From the NCBI GenBank assembly GCA_028284235.1, contig JANQSC010000048.1, positions 1 through 64,000 of the forward strand: a stretch of 64,000 nt of DNA, in the 5' to 3' direction. Origin of the DNA: Opitutaceae bacterium (GTDB lineage: Bacteria > Verrucomicrobiota > Verrucomicrobiia > Opitutales > Opitutaceae). The notes under the pieces are model-generated. The model was not told the origin of the DNA and searched no databases. It saw only the letters and a program-made list of their open reading frames with translations. Both the position numbers and the translations under genes were made by a program. How positions within the stretch are numbered: the stretch's first letter is position 1; the number at the start of each line of letters is the position of its first letter. Below, piece by piece: positions 32,252 to 40,955 of this stretch.

Positions 32252-32974
32252 CTAGCCGATAGCCGGGGTGTCCGCGTTCTGACGACTGGCCTTTAAGCTC
32301 AGGTAGGACAACAGGTGGAAGAAGATGGCGTAGGGAACAAGAAAGAAGGGGATCATTCCTGTAGGGAAATGATCGATACGATTGGCCGTTTCGGGATGGA
32401 ATAGTTGAAGCGGAGTGTCCGAGGAAGTGAAACCGAAGAAGAAGGCGACGAAGAAGTCGGTCATTCCGATGACGATAAGGGTCAGGACTTTGCGGTCTGG
32501 AATGACCGCGTCGTTCCGATGTTTGATTAGCGTGTAGGTCGCGAATAAGCCGACTGCAATGTCGCCAATACCAGCAGGGTAGGCGAAGATTCCAGGCTGG
32601 TTTCCGATGGCCATCTCGATGAGAAAAACGCCTCCGATTACCCGAAATACCTGCAGTCCTACCAGCCACTTTTGCGAGAGCGACGTGGCGACGAGCGTCC
32701 GACGATTCAGGTACAAGAGAACGCTCGGCGTCGCCCAGCAAAGTGGTATGATCAGGTTTCCGAGCGGACCTAGCTTATTGGCGACATTCGCCAGACAGAC
32801 GAGAGTGGCGACGGCTCCGAAGATCGCGGTGACGATTGCCAGCCAAAGCCCCGCGCGGCGCGACGCCCCGCTTTCGACGTAGGTAGCGTAAACGTAGAAA
32901 GGCGTTATCAGCATTGTCCCAACGACAATCAAGATACTCAAGCCGTGGGCGGGCATCATCACGTATTCGGTCAT
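32252..32974 (-). CDS. Multi-span membrane protein, divergent from HxlR regulator
   Basis: A 240-residue integral membrane protein that I do not recognise. About six to seven spans are visible (GLSILIVVGTMLITPFYVYA, GLWLAIVTAIFGAVATLVCLA, LGNLIIPLCWATPSVLLYL, QVFRVIGGVFLIEMAIG, AGIGDIAVGLFATYTLI, VLTLIVIGMTDFFVAFFFGF, IPFFLVPYAIFFHLLSYLSL). ATG 32974 gives MTEYVMMPAHG; a longer frame begins within the regulatory palindrome, so I prefer the shorter. It is divergent from the HxlR gene across an 86-base gap with a palindrome, and is probably its regulated target. No transporter signature was seen. Confidence 0.75.
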   Translation of the reverse strand: MTEYVMMPAHGLSILIVVGTMLITPFYVYATYVESGASRRAGLWLAIVTAIFGAVATLVCLANVANKLGPLGNLIIPLCWATPSVLLYLNRRTLVATSLSQKWLVGLQVFRVIGGVFLIEMAIGNQPGIFAYPAGIGDIAVGLFATYTLIKHRNDAVIPDRKVLTLIVIGMTDFFVAFFFGFTSSDTPLQLFHPETANRIDHFPTGMIPFFLVPYAIFFHLLSYLSLKASRQNADTPAIG

Positions 32975-32995
32975 GGTCCACGGATATGATCGGTA

Positions 32996-33012
32996 ACTTG
33001 CATATTGCAAGT
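32996..33012. promoter_or_regulatory. Probable HxlR operator, ACTTGCA-TAT-TGCAAGT
   Basis: A perfect 7-base inverted repeat with a 3-base spacer in the gap between the divergent membrane-protein and hxlR-type genes, with a further half-site TTGCAAGT at 33026-33033. Such near-contiguous palindromes are typical HxlR/MarR-class operators. Confidence 0.65.
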
Positions 33013-33060
33013 AAATACTTTTGTTTTGCAAGTGAACCTGCGATAGGCCATGTATTGGCG

Positions 33061-33408
33061 ATGAAGTTATCTGAGCTAAATTCCCGCTCGGTTTGTCCGC
33101 TTGCGTCGACTTTGGAGATAATCGGCGATCGTTGGACGTTGCTGGTGATTCGGGACATGATGGCGGGGCGTCAGCATTTCAAAGAGTTCGAGGCCGGGCC
33201 GGAGCGTATTGCGACCAACATCCTTTCCGATCGCCTGCGGAAGTTGCTTGCCTGGGGATTGATTGAGAAATTCCCGGCGTCGCCCGTGTCGAAGCAGAAG
33301 GCATATCGCCTCACGGATCTGGGGGAATCGCTTCGTCCCGTCATGAACGCAATCGCCGACTGGGGTTTGGCCCATATCGAGGGTACTGAAAAACGGATTT
33401 CCGCGTGA
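33061..33408 (+). CDS. HxlR-family winged-helix regulator
   Basis: A 115-residue regulator from ATG 33061. The HxlR domain fills it: CPLASTLEIIGDRWTLLVIRDMMAGRQHFKEFEAGPERIATNILSDRLRKLLAWGLIEK, where 'i.GdrWtllIlr.L..G..rF.el...l.gis...Ls.rLk.Le..Glv.R' is the family signature, followed by the wing and dimer helix (YRLTDLGESLRPVMNAIADWGLAH). The usual N-terminal Cys is present (residue 12), and in many family members this Cys senses aldehydes or oxidants. It probably represses the divergent membrane protein through the palindrome between them. Confidence 0.92.
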   Translation: MKLSELNSRSVCPLASTLEIIGDRWTLLVIRDMMAGRQHFKEFEAGPERIATNILSDRLRKLLAWGLIEKFPASPVSKQKAYRLTDLGESLRPVMNAIADWGLAHIEGTEKRISA

Positions 33409-33542
33409 ACGCGTCTCAAGACATGCTGGGACGGTCGTATCTTTGGACGGCTCGGTTTTGAGCGGGCCGCGTTTGGCGTTATTCTTTGTCGGTGGGTGTA
33501 ATTGAGGTTGTCATACGCCGGGCATTGGGCTAGCTGGAGAGA

Positions 33543-34289
33543 ATGAAACCAGCGTTCACTACCCCTCTGGCCCTGCTGTCGGCGTCGATGGTTCTGGGAT
33601 CTCTCGGATTCGCGGGAACGGTCGATTTGCATTCGCTCGACGCGTCCAGTTTCCACAATGCCGTAGGCTCCGAGGTGACATTCAAAGGGAAGACCGCCTT
33701 GAAGGCGGAGATCACCAGCGAGGCGCGGGAGCGGTTGGCGGAGATTCGGCGCCAGCGTCAAGCCGGTGGCGCGGGAGGACCGGGAGCGGGCGAGGCCAAT
33801 CGGGTCGATCATTTGATCATTGTCGACGAGGATTTCCACAATGGGACCATCGAGCTCGAATTGGCGGGGCAGCCGGCTCCGGGGGCGTTCGGCGGGGCCC
33901 GCGGATTTGTCGGAGTGGCGTTTCGGGTCCAACCAGACCGGAAGACTTACGATTGCTTTTATCTGCGTCCGACAAACGGGCGGGCGGAGGACCAGGAGCG
34001 TCGCAATCACTCGGTCCAGTACATCTCCCATCCGGAATACCCGTGGTTCAAGCTGCGCTCGGAAACGCCCAGCAAGTACGAGTCGTATGCGGATTTGCAG
34101 CCGGCGACTTGGACGAAGGTGAAGATCACGGTCGAGGGGGAAAAGGCGCGTCTTTACATTGATGGAAATAGCCAGCCCTCTTTGATCGTTAACGACGTGA
34201 AGTCCGGTCCGGACGGCAAAGGCGCGGTCGCGCTTTGGTTCGAAGGATCGACCGTGGCGCACTACGCCAATCTGAAAATCACGAAATAG
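33543..34289 (+). CDS. Secreted DUF1080-like (3-keto-disaccharide hydrolase-type) lectin-fold protein
   Basis: A 248-residue exported protein (signal about 1-24) with a concanavalin-like fold of the DUF1080 type: DHLIIVDEDFHNGTIELELAGQP ... RGFVGVAFRVQPDRKTYDCFYLRPTNG ... ATWTKVKITVEGEKARLYIDGNSQPSLIVND ... GAVALWFEGSTVAHYANLKI. Some DUF1080 members cleave 3-keto-glucosides, and the fold binds sugars. The gene starts 39 bases before the cytochrome c-dehydrogenase gene on the same strand, probably one operon; a secreted sugar oxidase next to a 3-keto-sugar-type protein is a sensible pair. Activity itself cannot be read from the sequence. Confidence 0.75.
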   Translation: MKPAFTTPLALLSASMVLGSLGFAGTVDLHSLDASSFHNAVGSEVTFKGKTALKAEITSEARERLAEIRRQRQAGGAGGPGAGEANRVDHLIIVDEDFHNGTIELELAGQPAPGAFGGARGFVGVAFRVQPDRKTYDCFYLRPTNGRAEDQERRNHSVQYISHPEYPWFKLRSETPSKYESYADLQPATWTKVKITVEGEKARLYIDGNSQPSLIVNDVKSGPDGKGAVALWFEGSTVAHYANLKITK

Positions 34290-34327
34290 GAAATCGACCG
34301 ATTTATTTTCTCTCTTCTTTACAGCGT

Positions 34328-35761
34328 ATGAAACAAACAATCACAGCACTTACCCTCGCAACTTTTCTTTGCTCTCCGATTTTCGGCCAGAGCCGAATTG
34401 GAACGGGATCGATCAAGGAAATCTACACGCAATACTGCGCGTCCTGCCACGGGGCGAACGGCGAAGGCGGGCAGGGGAGCTCGCTGATCGACGGGATTTG
34501 GAAGTACGGATCGTCCGACGAGGAGATCGCTAAAGTGATTCGCGAAGGCGTTCCGGAATTGGGGATGGTCCCCTGGAAGGGAACGCTTTCCGAGGAGCAG
34601 ATTCGCGGATTGATCATCTTCATGCGCGAGCAAAAGTACCTGGCGGAAACGACCGACTTGCTGGCCAAGGTCATGCCCAAGGACGGGATTTTCACGACCG
34701 AATACCACAATTTCCGCTTGGAGAAGGTGCTGGAGGTGGACGACATTCTTTGGTCGATCGCGTTTCTCCCGGACGAGTCGATGCTGCTGACGCAGCGGAG
34801 CGGAACGCTTTGGCATGTACGCGACGGCGTGAAGAAGGAAGTCAAAGGAATCCCGGAGGTACGGGCGGTTGGCCAAGGGGGCCTGCTCGACGTCGCCCCG
34901 CATCCGGACTACAAAAAGAACGGTTGGATCTATCTTTCCTTCAGCCAAGACGTGGGAGCGAAAGTCGATGGCAAAGAGGCTTCGATGACGGCGGTTGTCA
35001 GGGGTAAGATCAAAAAAGGCAAATGGGTCGAGCAAGAGGACATTTTCATTGTCCCTCCGGAATTCCACACGACCAAGGGCGGACACTACGGTTCTCGATT
35101 TGTATTCGATGATGGATACCTGTTTTTCGGTATCGGAGATCGCCAGGAGAGCGATCCTGCTCAGGATTTGACCGTGCCGCACGGCAAGGTGCACCGGATT
35201 TACGACGATGGACGCATCCCGAAAGACAATCCGTTCTACAATACGCCCAACGCGTACAAAACGATCTGGGCCTACGGAAACCGCAATCCGCAAGGAATGG
35301 CTATGCATCCACTAACTGGTGACCTCTGGGAAACTGAGCACGGTCCGCGCGGCGGCGACGAGCTTAACTTGATCCAGGAGGGGCTCAACTACGGCTGGCC
35401 GGTGATTACCTATGGCATGAACTACAACGGCGATCCGTGGACGGACAAGACTCACATGGACGGCATGGAGCAGCCGGTGCACTACTGGCTCCCCTCAATC
35501 GCCACCGCGGGGATCGATTTTTACGAGGGCGACTCGTTTCCGGGTTGGTCCTACAACTTGTTTGCTACGGGAATGTCCGCTGAGGAAGTGCAGCGTATCG
35601 TGATTCAGAACAAGAAAGTGGTCCACATTGAAACCATATTGAAAAATCAAGGACGCGTGCGCGATATCGAGACCGGTCCGGATGGGTTGATCTATGTCGC
35701 TCTGAATACACGGGGCCCCAATAGCGGCGCCTTGCACCGCTTGGTTCCGGTGGAAAAATAG
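34328..35761 (+). CDS. Cytochrome c-PQQ sugar dehydrogenase fusion, secreted
   Basis: A 477-residue protein from ATG 34328 with a signal peptide (about 1-20, IFG-QSR). The first domain is a class I cytochrome c: C37-A-S-C40-H41 haem motif and the likely axial Met80 in PELGMVPWKG. The second (about 120-477) is a GSDH beta-propeller: IAFLPDESMLLTQRSGTLW, GGLLDVAPHPDYKKNGWIYLSFS, RFVFDDGYLFFGIGDR, KTIWAYGNRNPQGMAMHP, LWETEHGPRGGDELNLIQEGLNYGWPVITYG, WLPSIATAGIDFYEG. This set matches aldose sugar dehydrogenases that oxidise hexoses with PQQ. The fused haem would take electrons to the respiratory chain. Likely co-transcribed with the DUF1080 gene before it. Confidence 0.92.
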   Translation: MKQTITALTLATFLCSPIFGQSRIGTGSIKEIYTQYCASCHGANGEGGQGSSLIDGIWKYGSSDEEIAKVIREGVPELGMVPWKGTLSEEQIRGLIIFMREQKYLAETTDLLAKVMPKDGIFTTEYHNFRLEKVLEVDDILWSIAFLPDESMLLTQRSGTLWHVRDGVKKEVKGIPEVRAVGQGGLLDVAPHPDYKKNGWIYLSFSQDVGAKVDGKEASMTAVVRGKIKKGKWVEQEDIFIVPPEFHTTKGGHYGSRFVFDDGYLFFGIGDRQESDPAQDLTVPHGKVHRIYDDGRIPKDNPFYNTPNAYKTIWAYGNRNPQGMAMHPLTGDLWETEHGPRGGDELNLIQEGLNYGWPVITYGMNYNGDPWTDKTHMDGMEQPVHYWLPSIATAGIDFYEGDSFPGWSYNLFATGMSAEEVQRIVIQNKKVVHIETILKNQGRVRDIETGPDGLIYVALNTRGPNSGALHRLVPVEK

Positions 35762-35797
35762 GGAGTTCGTTCGCTCGTTGAGCGAGCTCGAACGCGG

Positions 35798-36769
35798 CTA
35801 GAAGTTGTCGGCGTCGCGGTAGGCGTCGATAACGGCTTGCTCGCCCGCCTTGCCTGGCTGCGAGTTGCCATGCTCCATTCCGATGATGAAGGAGCGACCG
35901 TCGGCGTGGCTCTCGTCGTGGATGTGTTTGAAGACGCGGCGGTAGTTGATTTCGCCGGTTCCGGGCTCTTTCCGTCCTGGATTGTCGCCAGATTGGAAGT
36001 AGCCGATCTCGTCCCAGCATCGGTCGATGTTGGGGATGAGGTTTCCCTCTGTGATTTGCTGGTGGTAGATGTCGAAGAGGATCTTGCACGAAGGGCTGTT
36101 GACGGCGCGGCAGAGCGCGTAGGCCTGATCTGAATACTGGAGGAATACACCTCCGTGATTGGCGTGCCAATTGAGCGGCTCGAGCACGATTGTCATGCCG
36201 GCCGGTTCGAGGATTTCGACGCAGCGCCGCAGCATGTCGATGGCGTTGGCGGTTTGGTAGCCCTCCGATAGGCGCGGTCCGCCGTATCGGTTCCACTTTT
36301 CCTGGGCGGCGTATTGCTGGTCGACGGAGCCGGGAACGACGGTGGCCCATTTGGCGTTTACGCGCTGGGCGATTTCGATAGTGGTTCGCATTCTTCCCAG
36401 AATCTCCGCCGTGGAATCGGGGTCGGGGCGAACGAAGGTGGGCCGGTCGAAGTTGCTGTAGGCGATGAAGACGCCCATCTTCATGTCGAGGTCTGCGAGG
36501 GTTTTTCCGATTCTCGATTGCATCGCGGGCGTCTCGTTTCCAAGTCCATTGTATTCCCAAGCGGTGAATCCGTGGTCGGCGGCGAATTTGATTTGATCGA
36601 TGATGTCGTCGCCGGCGCTCGCTTTGAACATACGGGGGTGCGGGGCGTAGTGGAGCTTGAATTTGCCGCTCTTGTGGTGGGCGGCTCGAGCGGATTGCGT
36701 GAAAAGGGATCCGGTGGCGATTGCGGCGGTGGCGAGGGCTCCGGACTGGAGAAAGTGTCTGCGTTTCAT
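35798..36769 (-). CDS. Tat-exported TIM-barrel sugar isomerase/epimerase (hydroxypyruvate isomerase-like)
   Basis: A 323-residue AP endonuclease 2-fold protein with a twin-arginine signal (KRRHFLQSGALATAAIATGS). The barrel carries the divalent-metal ligands of the family: E197 in IVLEPLN, D233 and H236 in LFDIYHQQ and E299 in IGMEHG. Family enzymes interconvert ketose or hydroxypyruvate-type sugars. The Tat signal suggests export of a folded metalloprotein. It converges with the dehydrogenase gene, leaving only 36 bases between the stops. Specific substrate not inferable. Confidence 0.88.
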   Translation of the reverse strand: MKRRHFLQSGALATAAIATGSLFTQSARAAHHKSGKFKLHYAPHPRMFKASAGDDIIDQIKFAADHGFTAWEYNGLGNETPAMQSRIGKTLADLDMKMGVFIAYSNFDRPTFVRPDPDSTAEILGRMRTTIEIAQRVNAKWATVVPGSVDQQYAAQEKWNRYGGPRLSEGYQTANAIDMLRRCVEILEPAGMTIVLEPLNWHANHGGVFLQYSDQAYALCRAVNSPSCKILFDIYHQQITEGNLIPNIDRCWDEIGYFQSGDNPGRKEPGTGEINYRRVFKHIHDESHADGRSFIIGMEHGNSQPGKAGEQAVIDAYRDADNF

Positions 36770-36805
36770 GGTGGGTAAGCGAGTGTGTGTATTGAGTTTT
36801 GGTGT

Positions 36806-37690
36806 TTACAGTTGGTTGAGAAAGGCGTTCAGCTCGGAAAGGAAGCGTTCCTTTTGATCGCGATGCACGCTGTGTCCGGCGTCTTTCACGTGCACGAGCG
36901 TTCCGGTTTGGAGAAGCGCGGCGACTTTGGCGTTCTTCGATTTGAGATCGTCTGGATCGTCGGCTTTGAGGATTAAAGTGGGGGCGGTGATGTCGGGGAA
37001 GACCGCGGCCATGTCCGGTCGTTTGTCGTCGTAAAGATAAGCGGCGCTGGGGTGGTGTCGTTGTTTCGAAATCACCCAGAAATGCAGTTCGGTCAGGCCC
37101 CAGTGGGGAAACTTGGCCATTTGGGCGTCGAAGAGTGTTTCGTAGGGCGTGTTGTTTCTTTGCAGGATGGAGGTGGCGCGACGCTCGATGTAATCGGGGG
37201 AGGCGCGATTGGAAGATTCCGCGGGCGGGCGGCTAACGAGTCGTGGATCGACCAGTACAACCGCGCGTGGAATTTTTGGATACCGAGCGGCGAACCAAGC
37301 GGCGGAGGCACTGCCCATGGAGTGGCCCACGATGATTGGGTTGTCCAGTTTGAGTCCCGTGATCAGGCCGGCGATATCTTCGACTTGAGCGTCGGCGGGG
37401 TCTTCTACGTCTTGTCGGTCGGAAAGACCGTGGGCGCGAGCGTCGGGCAGAATGACGTCGTAGCGATCGGCGAGTTCGCGAGCGATCGTGGTCCAGCAGA
37501 GACCGTCGTCGGAAAAACCGTGCAGCATCACTAAAGGCGGCTTGTCTCCGCCGGTACGCCAGTAGTGGATACGGATTTCGTTCGCCTCGACGTAGCCTTC
37601 CGTCCAGTCGGACGGCTGTCCGGGCGAAGCCGCTGCGACGAAGGGCGCGAGGCAGGCGAAAGCGATAGTCCAGTAGGGGCGACGAGTCAT
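36806..37690 (-). CDS. Secreted alpha/beta-fold hydrolase
   Basis: A 294-residue alpha/beta hydrolase from ATG 37690 (signal about 1-22). Motifs: oxyanion MLHGFSDDGLCW (54-66), nucleophile S124 in VGHSMGSAS, and a terminal His in DAGHSVHRDQ (about 274-283), so a triad is present (Asp likely in LKADDPDD). It resembles epoxide hydrolase/lactonase-like esterases of glycan-degrading bacteria. It lies 88 bases downstream of the next hydrolase on the same strand, and an operon is likely. Substrate unknown. Confidence 0.85.
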   Translation of the reverse strand: MTRRPYWTIAFACLAPFVAAASPGQPSDWTEGYVEANEIRIHYWRTGGDKPPLVMLHGFSDDGLCWTTIARELADRYDVILPDARAHGLSDRQDVEDPADAQVEDIAGLITGLKLDNPIIVGHSMGSASAAWFAARYPKIPRAVVLVDPRLVSRPPAESSNRASPDYIERRATSILQRNNTPYETLFDAQMAKFPHWGLTELHFWVISKQRHHPSAAYLYDDKRPDMAAVFPDITAPTLILKADDPDDLKSKNAKVAALLQTGTLVHVKDAGHSVHRDQKERFLSELNAFLNQL

Positions 37691-37778
37691 ATCGGATTGC
37701 ACTGTGCGGGCTCGAACGAATCGCGGCAAGTCTTTCGCGGTGAAAGGCGTTGCATGTTCGACGGGAGGGGCGACTGCG

Positions 37779-38702
37779 TTACTTGCGTGAGGCGCGTGTT
37801 TGCCGGAACAGCCATTCCCAGACATCGGGGGTGTTGTCGCAGCGGTTGCTGCTGTTGTCCGTGATCCATCTTTTGTCCGAATCGTCGCCTTCGTAGACGA
37901 AACCGAAATTGGCGGCGTTGTGTTTCACGCCTCCGAGCGTGGTGAGTTTCATATTTCCCTTCAAGTCGGTCAGTCGCTCGAAGATCGCTTGGGTAAATTC
38001 GAAAGGAACGGTTGGGTCGGCGTCGCCGTGGAAGGCCCAGACGGGGACCTCGCGAAAGCGGCGGGCGTCTTTCCAGGGAAGCAGGCCGCCGGCGCTGGGT
38101 ATGGCGGCGGCGAAGCGATCCGGGTCGGCCCAAATGGCGTTCCACGATCCGAATCCGCCCATGGAGTGACCCAGCACGTAGACGCGGTCGGTGTCGATGG
38201 CGTATTCGCGAGCGATCTCGTCGAGCAGGAGAAAGGCCATGGAGAGGCTGCCGGTGGAGACGTAGTCTTCGGTGTAGCGGTTCTCTTCGAACCGCTCGCG
38301 CCAGGCGGCGGGCAGGGCGGCGATGTCGGCTGGGGTGATTTTGGGGTAGCGCTCGTTGAATACGCTCCAGGAATCCCAGGATTGGGGGGCGACCATTATG
38401 CAGGGGTAATTCGCTCGCCATTTCGCGGTCGTGAAAACGGCGGACCAGTTTCGCAGTTGGCTGACATTGTCGTCGCCGATGCCCGCGCGTCCATGGAGAT
38501 TGAGAATGAGTGGGTAGGCTTTGGACGGGTCGTAGTTTTCGGGCAGGAGCAAGCGATAGGGCATGCCGTGGAAATCGCGCGATTCGAAGAGGGCGAGTTG
38601 CGCGGCGCTTAGACCGCTTCCGCGGTTGCGTGCGTCGGATTGGGAAAACGCTGCGACGGTAGCGAAGACGAGGGCGAATAAAAGGGCTCGATTGAAGGTC
38701 AT
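37779..38702 (-). CDS. Secreted carboxylesterase (dienelactone/PHB depolymerase-type)
   Basis: A 307-residue esterase from ATG 38702 with a signal peptide (about 1-24). It has the alpha/beta-hydrolase core: YPLILNLHGRAGIGDD (oxyanion), nucleophile S180 in LGHSMGGFGSW, Asp in FHGDADPTVP and His in GGVKHNAAN. The sequence 'Y.~yLP..Yd....~PL~l.LHG.g..G' is typical of secreted polysaccharide esterases. It probably removes acyl groups from plant or algal glycans; that role is inferred from the fold and the neighbourhood. The frame upstream of the chosen start is open but lacks a signal. Confidence 0.87.
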   Translation of the reverse strand: MTFNRALLFALVFATVAAFSQSDARNRGSGLSAAQLALFESRDFHGMPYRLLLPENYDPSKAYPLILNLHGRAGIGDDNVSQLRNWSAVFTTAKWRANYPCIMVAPQSWDSWSVFNERYPKITPADIAALPAAWRERFEENRYTEDYVSTGSLSMAFLLLDEIAREYAIDTDRVYVLGHSMGGFGSWNAIWADPDRFAAAIPSAGGLLPWKDARRFREVPVWAFHGDADPTVPFEFTQAIFERLTDLKGNMKLTTLGGVKHNAANFGFVYEGDDSDKRWITDNSSNRCDNTPDVWEWLFRQTRASRK

Positions 38703-38952
38703 CGGGGCGAGGGGGCGTTTCGGTTTTTTGGGGTACGCGCAATTTCGGATTTTCCGGTCGCGATTGCGAGAACAATGAAATTGCGATTGCGGCGCATTCC
38801 TCGGGAGGGGATAGTCGTTGAGCTTTTCGTAGCGCCCCTTTGTCGATTTCCTTTCGGTTCGCGATGTCTTAGTCAATCGTGGATCGTGGCCGTTGGAGAC
38901 TGACTTTGGGAAGCGGACACCTCTATTCTCTCAATCAAAATCAACTGAAAAT

Positions 38953-39336
38953 ATGAAAAAAATAGTCATGATCCTCGTGGGCGCCGCGTTTATCGCGTTG
39001 GGCGCGTCTTCGGCTTCGGCCGCTCATCACAAAAACTCGATGACACCTAAGTCCGTGATTCACGTGGTGACGGTTTCCTGGAAGGAAGACGCGACGGATA
39101 AGCAGATCCAAGCGGCGCTGGACGGCGTGGTTCAAATCGCGAAAGACTTCGATGGCGTAAGCCGGGTTTGGACCCGTTCGATCAAAGTGCAGGGCGAACG
39201 CTCCCACGCGTTCGTAATGGAGTTCACTTCGGAGCAGGCGCTCAAGGACTACGCGGGCAGCGCGGCTCAAAAGAAGTGGTACGAAACCTATATCCCGATT
39301 CGCAAGCAGAGCACGACGTTCGACATCACGAACTGA
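38953..39336 (+). CDS. Secreted Dabb-domain (stress-responsive A/B barrel) protein
   Basis: A 127-residue protein with a signal peptide (about 1-23, ASA-AHH). The Dabb barrel follows: VIHVVTVSWKEDATDKQIQAALDGVVQIAKDFDGVSRVWTRSI ... HAFVMEFTSEQALKDYAGSAAQKKWYE, the pattern of dimeric alpha/beta barrels including small heme/hydrophobe-binding proteins. Exported Dabb proteins occur in marine Verrucomicrobia and Planctomycetes but their role is unclear. ATG 38953 chosen; 20 further codons upstream are open but lie before the signal. It ends in a perfect rho-independent terminator. Confidence 0.85.
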   Translation: MKKIVMILVGAAFIALGASSASAAHHKNSMTPKSVIHVVTVSWKEDATDKQIQAALDGVVQIAKDFDGVSRVWTRSIKVQGERSHAFVMEFTSEQALKDYAGSAAQKKWYETYIPIRKQSTTFDITN

Positions 39337-39366
39337 GGCGAGACGCTTCGCGTGAAACGTTTTCAA

Positions 39367-39392
39367 AGAGGACCTTCGGGTCCTCTTTTTTT
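39367..39392 (+). terminator. Rho-independent terminator
   Basis: AGAGGACC(TTCG)GGTCCTCT followed by a T run: an 8-base stem with an extra-stable tetraloop, 30 bases after the Dabb stop codon. Confidence 0.95.
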
Positions 39393-39462
39393 ACGCCCGG
39401 CGTAAGCGCTTCCTCGTCCAATTTGCATTGCGATTGCGCGATCGACAGATTTGGGTAGCCGC

Positions 39463-40854
39463 ATGAGAGCTCTTCTGCCGCTAATCTTTGTCGCGCTGGT
39501 TTCGATTGCCCAGGCGAAACCGAATTTCGTATTCATCATTGCCGACGACCTGACCTATCGCGATCTCGGGTGTTACGGAGGGCAGGCCCATACGCCGAAT
39601 ATCGACTATTTGGCGACGGAGGGAATGCGATTCGAGCGTTGTTTCCAGGCGGCGTCGATGTGCTCGCCCACTCGACACAATATCTACACGGGACTGTATC
39701 CATTAAATTCGGGCGCTTATCCTAATCACGCGTTTGCCAAAGCCGGTACGAAGAGCATCGCCCATTATCTGGGCGACCTCGGTTATCGTGTCGCTCTATC
39801 GGGAAAGACGCACATCGCGCCTCCGGAAGTGTTTCCGTTCGAGTATTCGGTGAACAAGAACAATCCCGATATGGAAGCGGTGGACGCGTTGATGCGTGAG
39901 TCCGTGGCCAGCGACACGCCCTTCTGCTTGTTCGCCTGCTCGAACGAGCCGCATTCCCCATGGAATAAAGGCGACGCGTCGATCTATCCACCCGAGAAGG
40001 TGATTCTGCCTCCTTACATTGTGGATACGCCGAGAATGCGCCAGGACTTCAGCAACTACTTGGCGGAGATCACCTACTACGACGATCAAGTCGGTCAAAT
40101 TCTGGCGTTGCTCGATAAACACGGATTGCGGGAGGACACCTTTGTTATGGTTGTCTCGGAGCAAGGGAATGCCTTCCCTTTCGCGAAGTGGACCTGCTAT
40201 GGCTCCGGGCTGCAGTCGGCGATGATCGTTCGCTGGCCTGGCAAAGTGGAGGCGGGATCCGTGTCGAACGTGCTCGTGGAGTACACGGATATCGTGCCGA
40301 CATTCGTGGAGGCTGCGGGCGGGACTCCGGCAAAGGTGCTCGACGGGAAGAGTCTGCTCCCGGTTTTGTCCGGACAGGCGGAGCGTCACAAAGACTATGT
40401 CTATGGACAAGTCACGACGCGGGGAATCAACAACGGATCGGATTCCTATCCGATTCGGACGGTGCGAGGGGAGCGGTACCGATTGATATGGAATCTCGAT
40501 CCCTCCGTGAAGTATACCAACGCGTTGACGCAATCGCCCGCATTCCAGTCGATGATCCAGAAAGCGAATACGGGGGACCCCCATGCGGTGGAATTCGTGT
40601 CGCGCTACCAGCGCCGCCCCGAGTTTGAATTGTTCGATTGCGAAGCAGATCCTCTGGAAATGACCAATTTGGCGGAGAATCCTGAATACGAGAAGACACT
40701 CGCTCGATTGAAAAGCAAGCTGGACTCATGGATGGCTGCCCAAGGCGACAGAGGACTCGAAACGGAGCGCGACGGCCTCATGCACATGCGGAGAGCGATC
40801 GGGAAATCGAAAGCCGAAATGGAAGCGTACTGGGACAGCCGCAAAGGAGGCTGA
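39463..40854 (+). CDS. Secreted sulfatase, type I (CSPTR)
   Basis: A 463-residue sulfatase (ATG 39463, signal about 1-18). Formylglycine precursor C67 in MCSPTRHNIYTGLYP; Ca2+ Asp pair in FIIADDLT (D28-D29), GKTHI instead of the common GKWHLG, and SEQG region in VMVVSEQGNAFPFAKW in place of the usual S-D-H/N-G. The altered metal-site motif (SEQG) and short spacing set it apart from the other sulfatases here. Resembles N-sulfoglucosamine or iduronate-type sulfatases. It is monocistronic after a terminator and before a palindrome-controlled pair. Confidence 0.93.
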   Translation: MRALLPLIFVALVSIAQAKPNFVFIIADDLTYRDLGCYGGQAHTPNIDYLATEGMRFERCFQAASMCSPTRHNIYTGLYPLNSGAYPNHAFAKAGTKSIAHYLGDLGYRVALSGKTHIAPPEVFPFEYSVNKNNPDMEAVDALMRESVASDTPFCLFACSNEPHSPWNKGDASIYPPEKVILPPYIVDTPRMRQDFSNYLAEITYYDDQVGQILALLDKHGLREDTFVMVVSEQGNAFPFAKWTCYGSGLQSAMIVRWPGKVEAGSVSNVLVEYTDIVPTFVEAAGGTPAKVLDGKSLLPVLSGQAERHKDYVYGQVTTRGINNGSDSYPIRTVRGERYRLIWNLDPSVKYTNALTQSPAFQSMIQKANTGDPHAVEFVSRYQRRPEFELFDCEADPLEMTNLAENPEYEKTLARLKSKLDSWMAAQGDRGLETERDGLMHMRRAIGKSKAEMEAYWDSRKGG

Positions 40855-40894
40855 CACGGCGGGTTTCCCAGCTGCCGAGCTGAGCCGGCTTAAT

Positions 40895-40910
40895 TTAACC
40901 AAAAGGTAAA
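40895..40910. promoter_or_regulatory. Operator-like palindrome, distal site (TTAACC-AAAA-GGTAAA)
   Basis: Imperfect copy of the TTAACC-N4-GGTTAA palindrome at 40938, with centres 43 bases apart, about four helical turns, as expected for sites on one DNA face. Confidence 0.55.
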
Positions 40911-40937
40911 ATAAAGTTGACGTCCCTGACTGGTTAT

Positions 40938-40953
40938 TTAACCAATAGGTTAA
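40938..40953. promoter_or_regulatory. Operator-like palindrome, proximal site (TTAACC-AATA-GGTTAA)
   Basis: A perfect inverted repeat ending three bases before the DUF899 start codon. A TTGACG -35-like hexamer lies at 40917, so the palindrome overlaps the probable -10 region. Such sites are typical of ArsR-type repressors, but no repressor gene lies nearby. Confidence 0.65.
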
Positions 40954-40955
40954 TT

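Noticed and set aside
36806..38702. Two adjacent hydrolases considered as one fused gene
   Set aside because: The stop of the first and start of the second are separated by 88 bases, and both have their own signal peptides.
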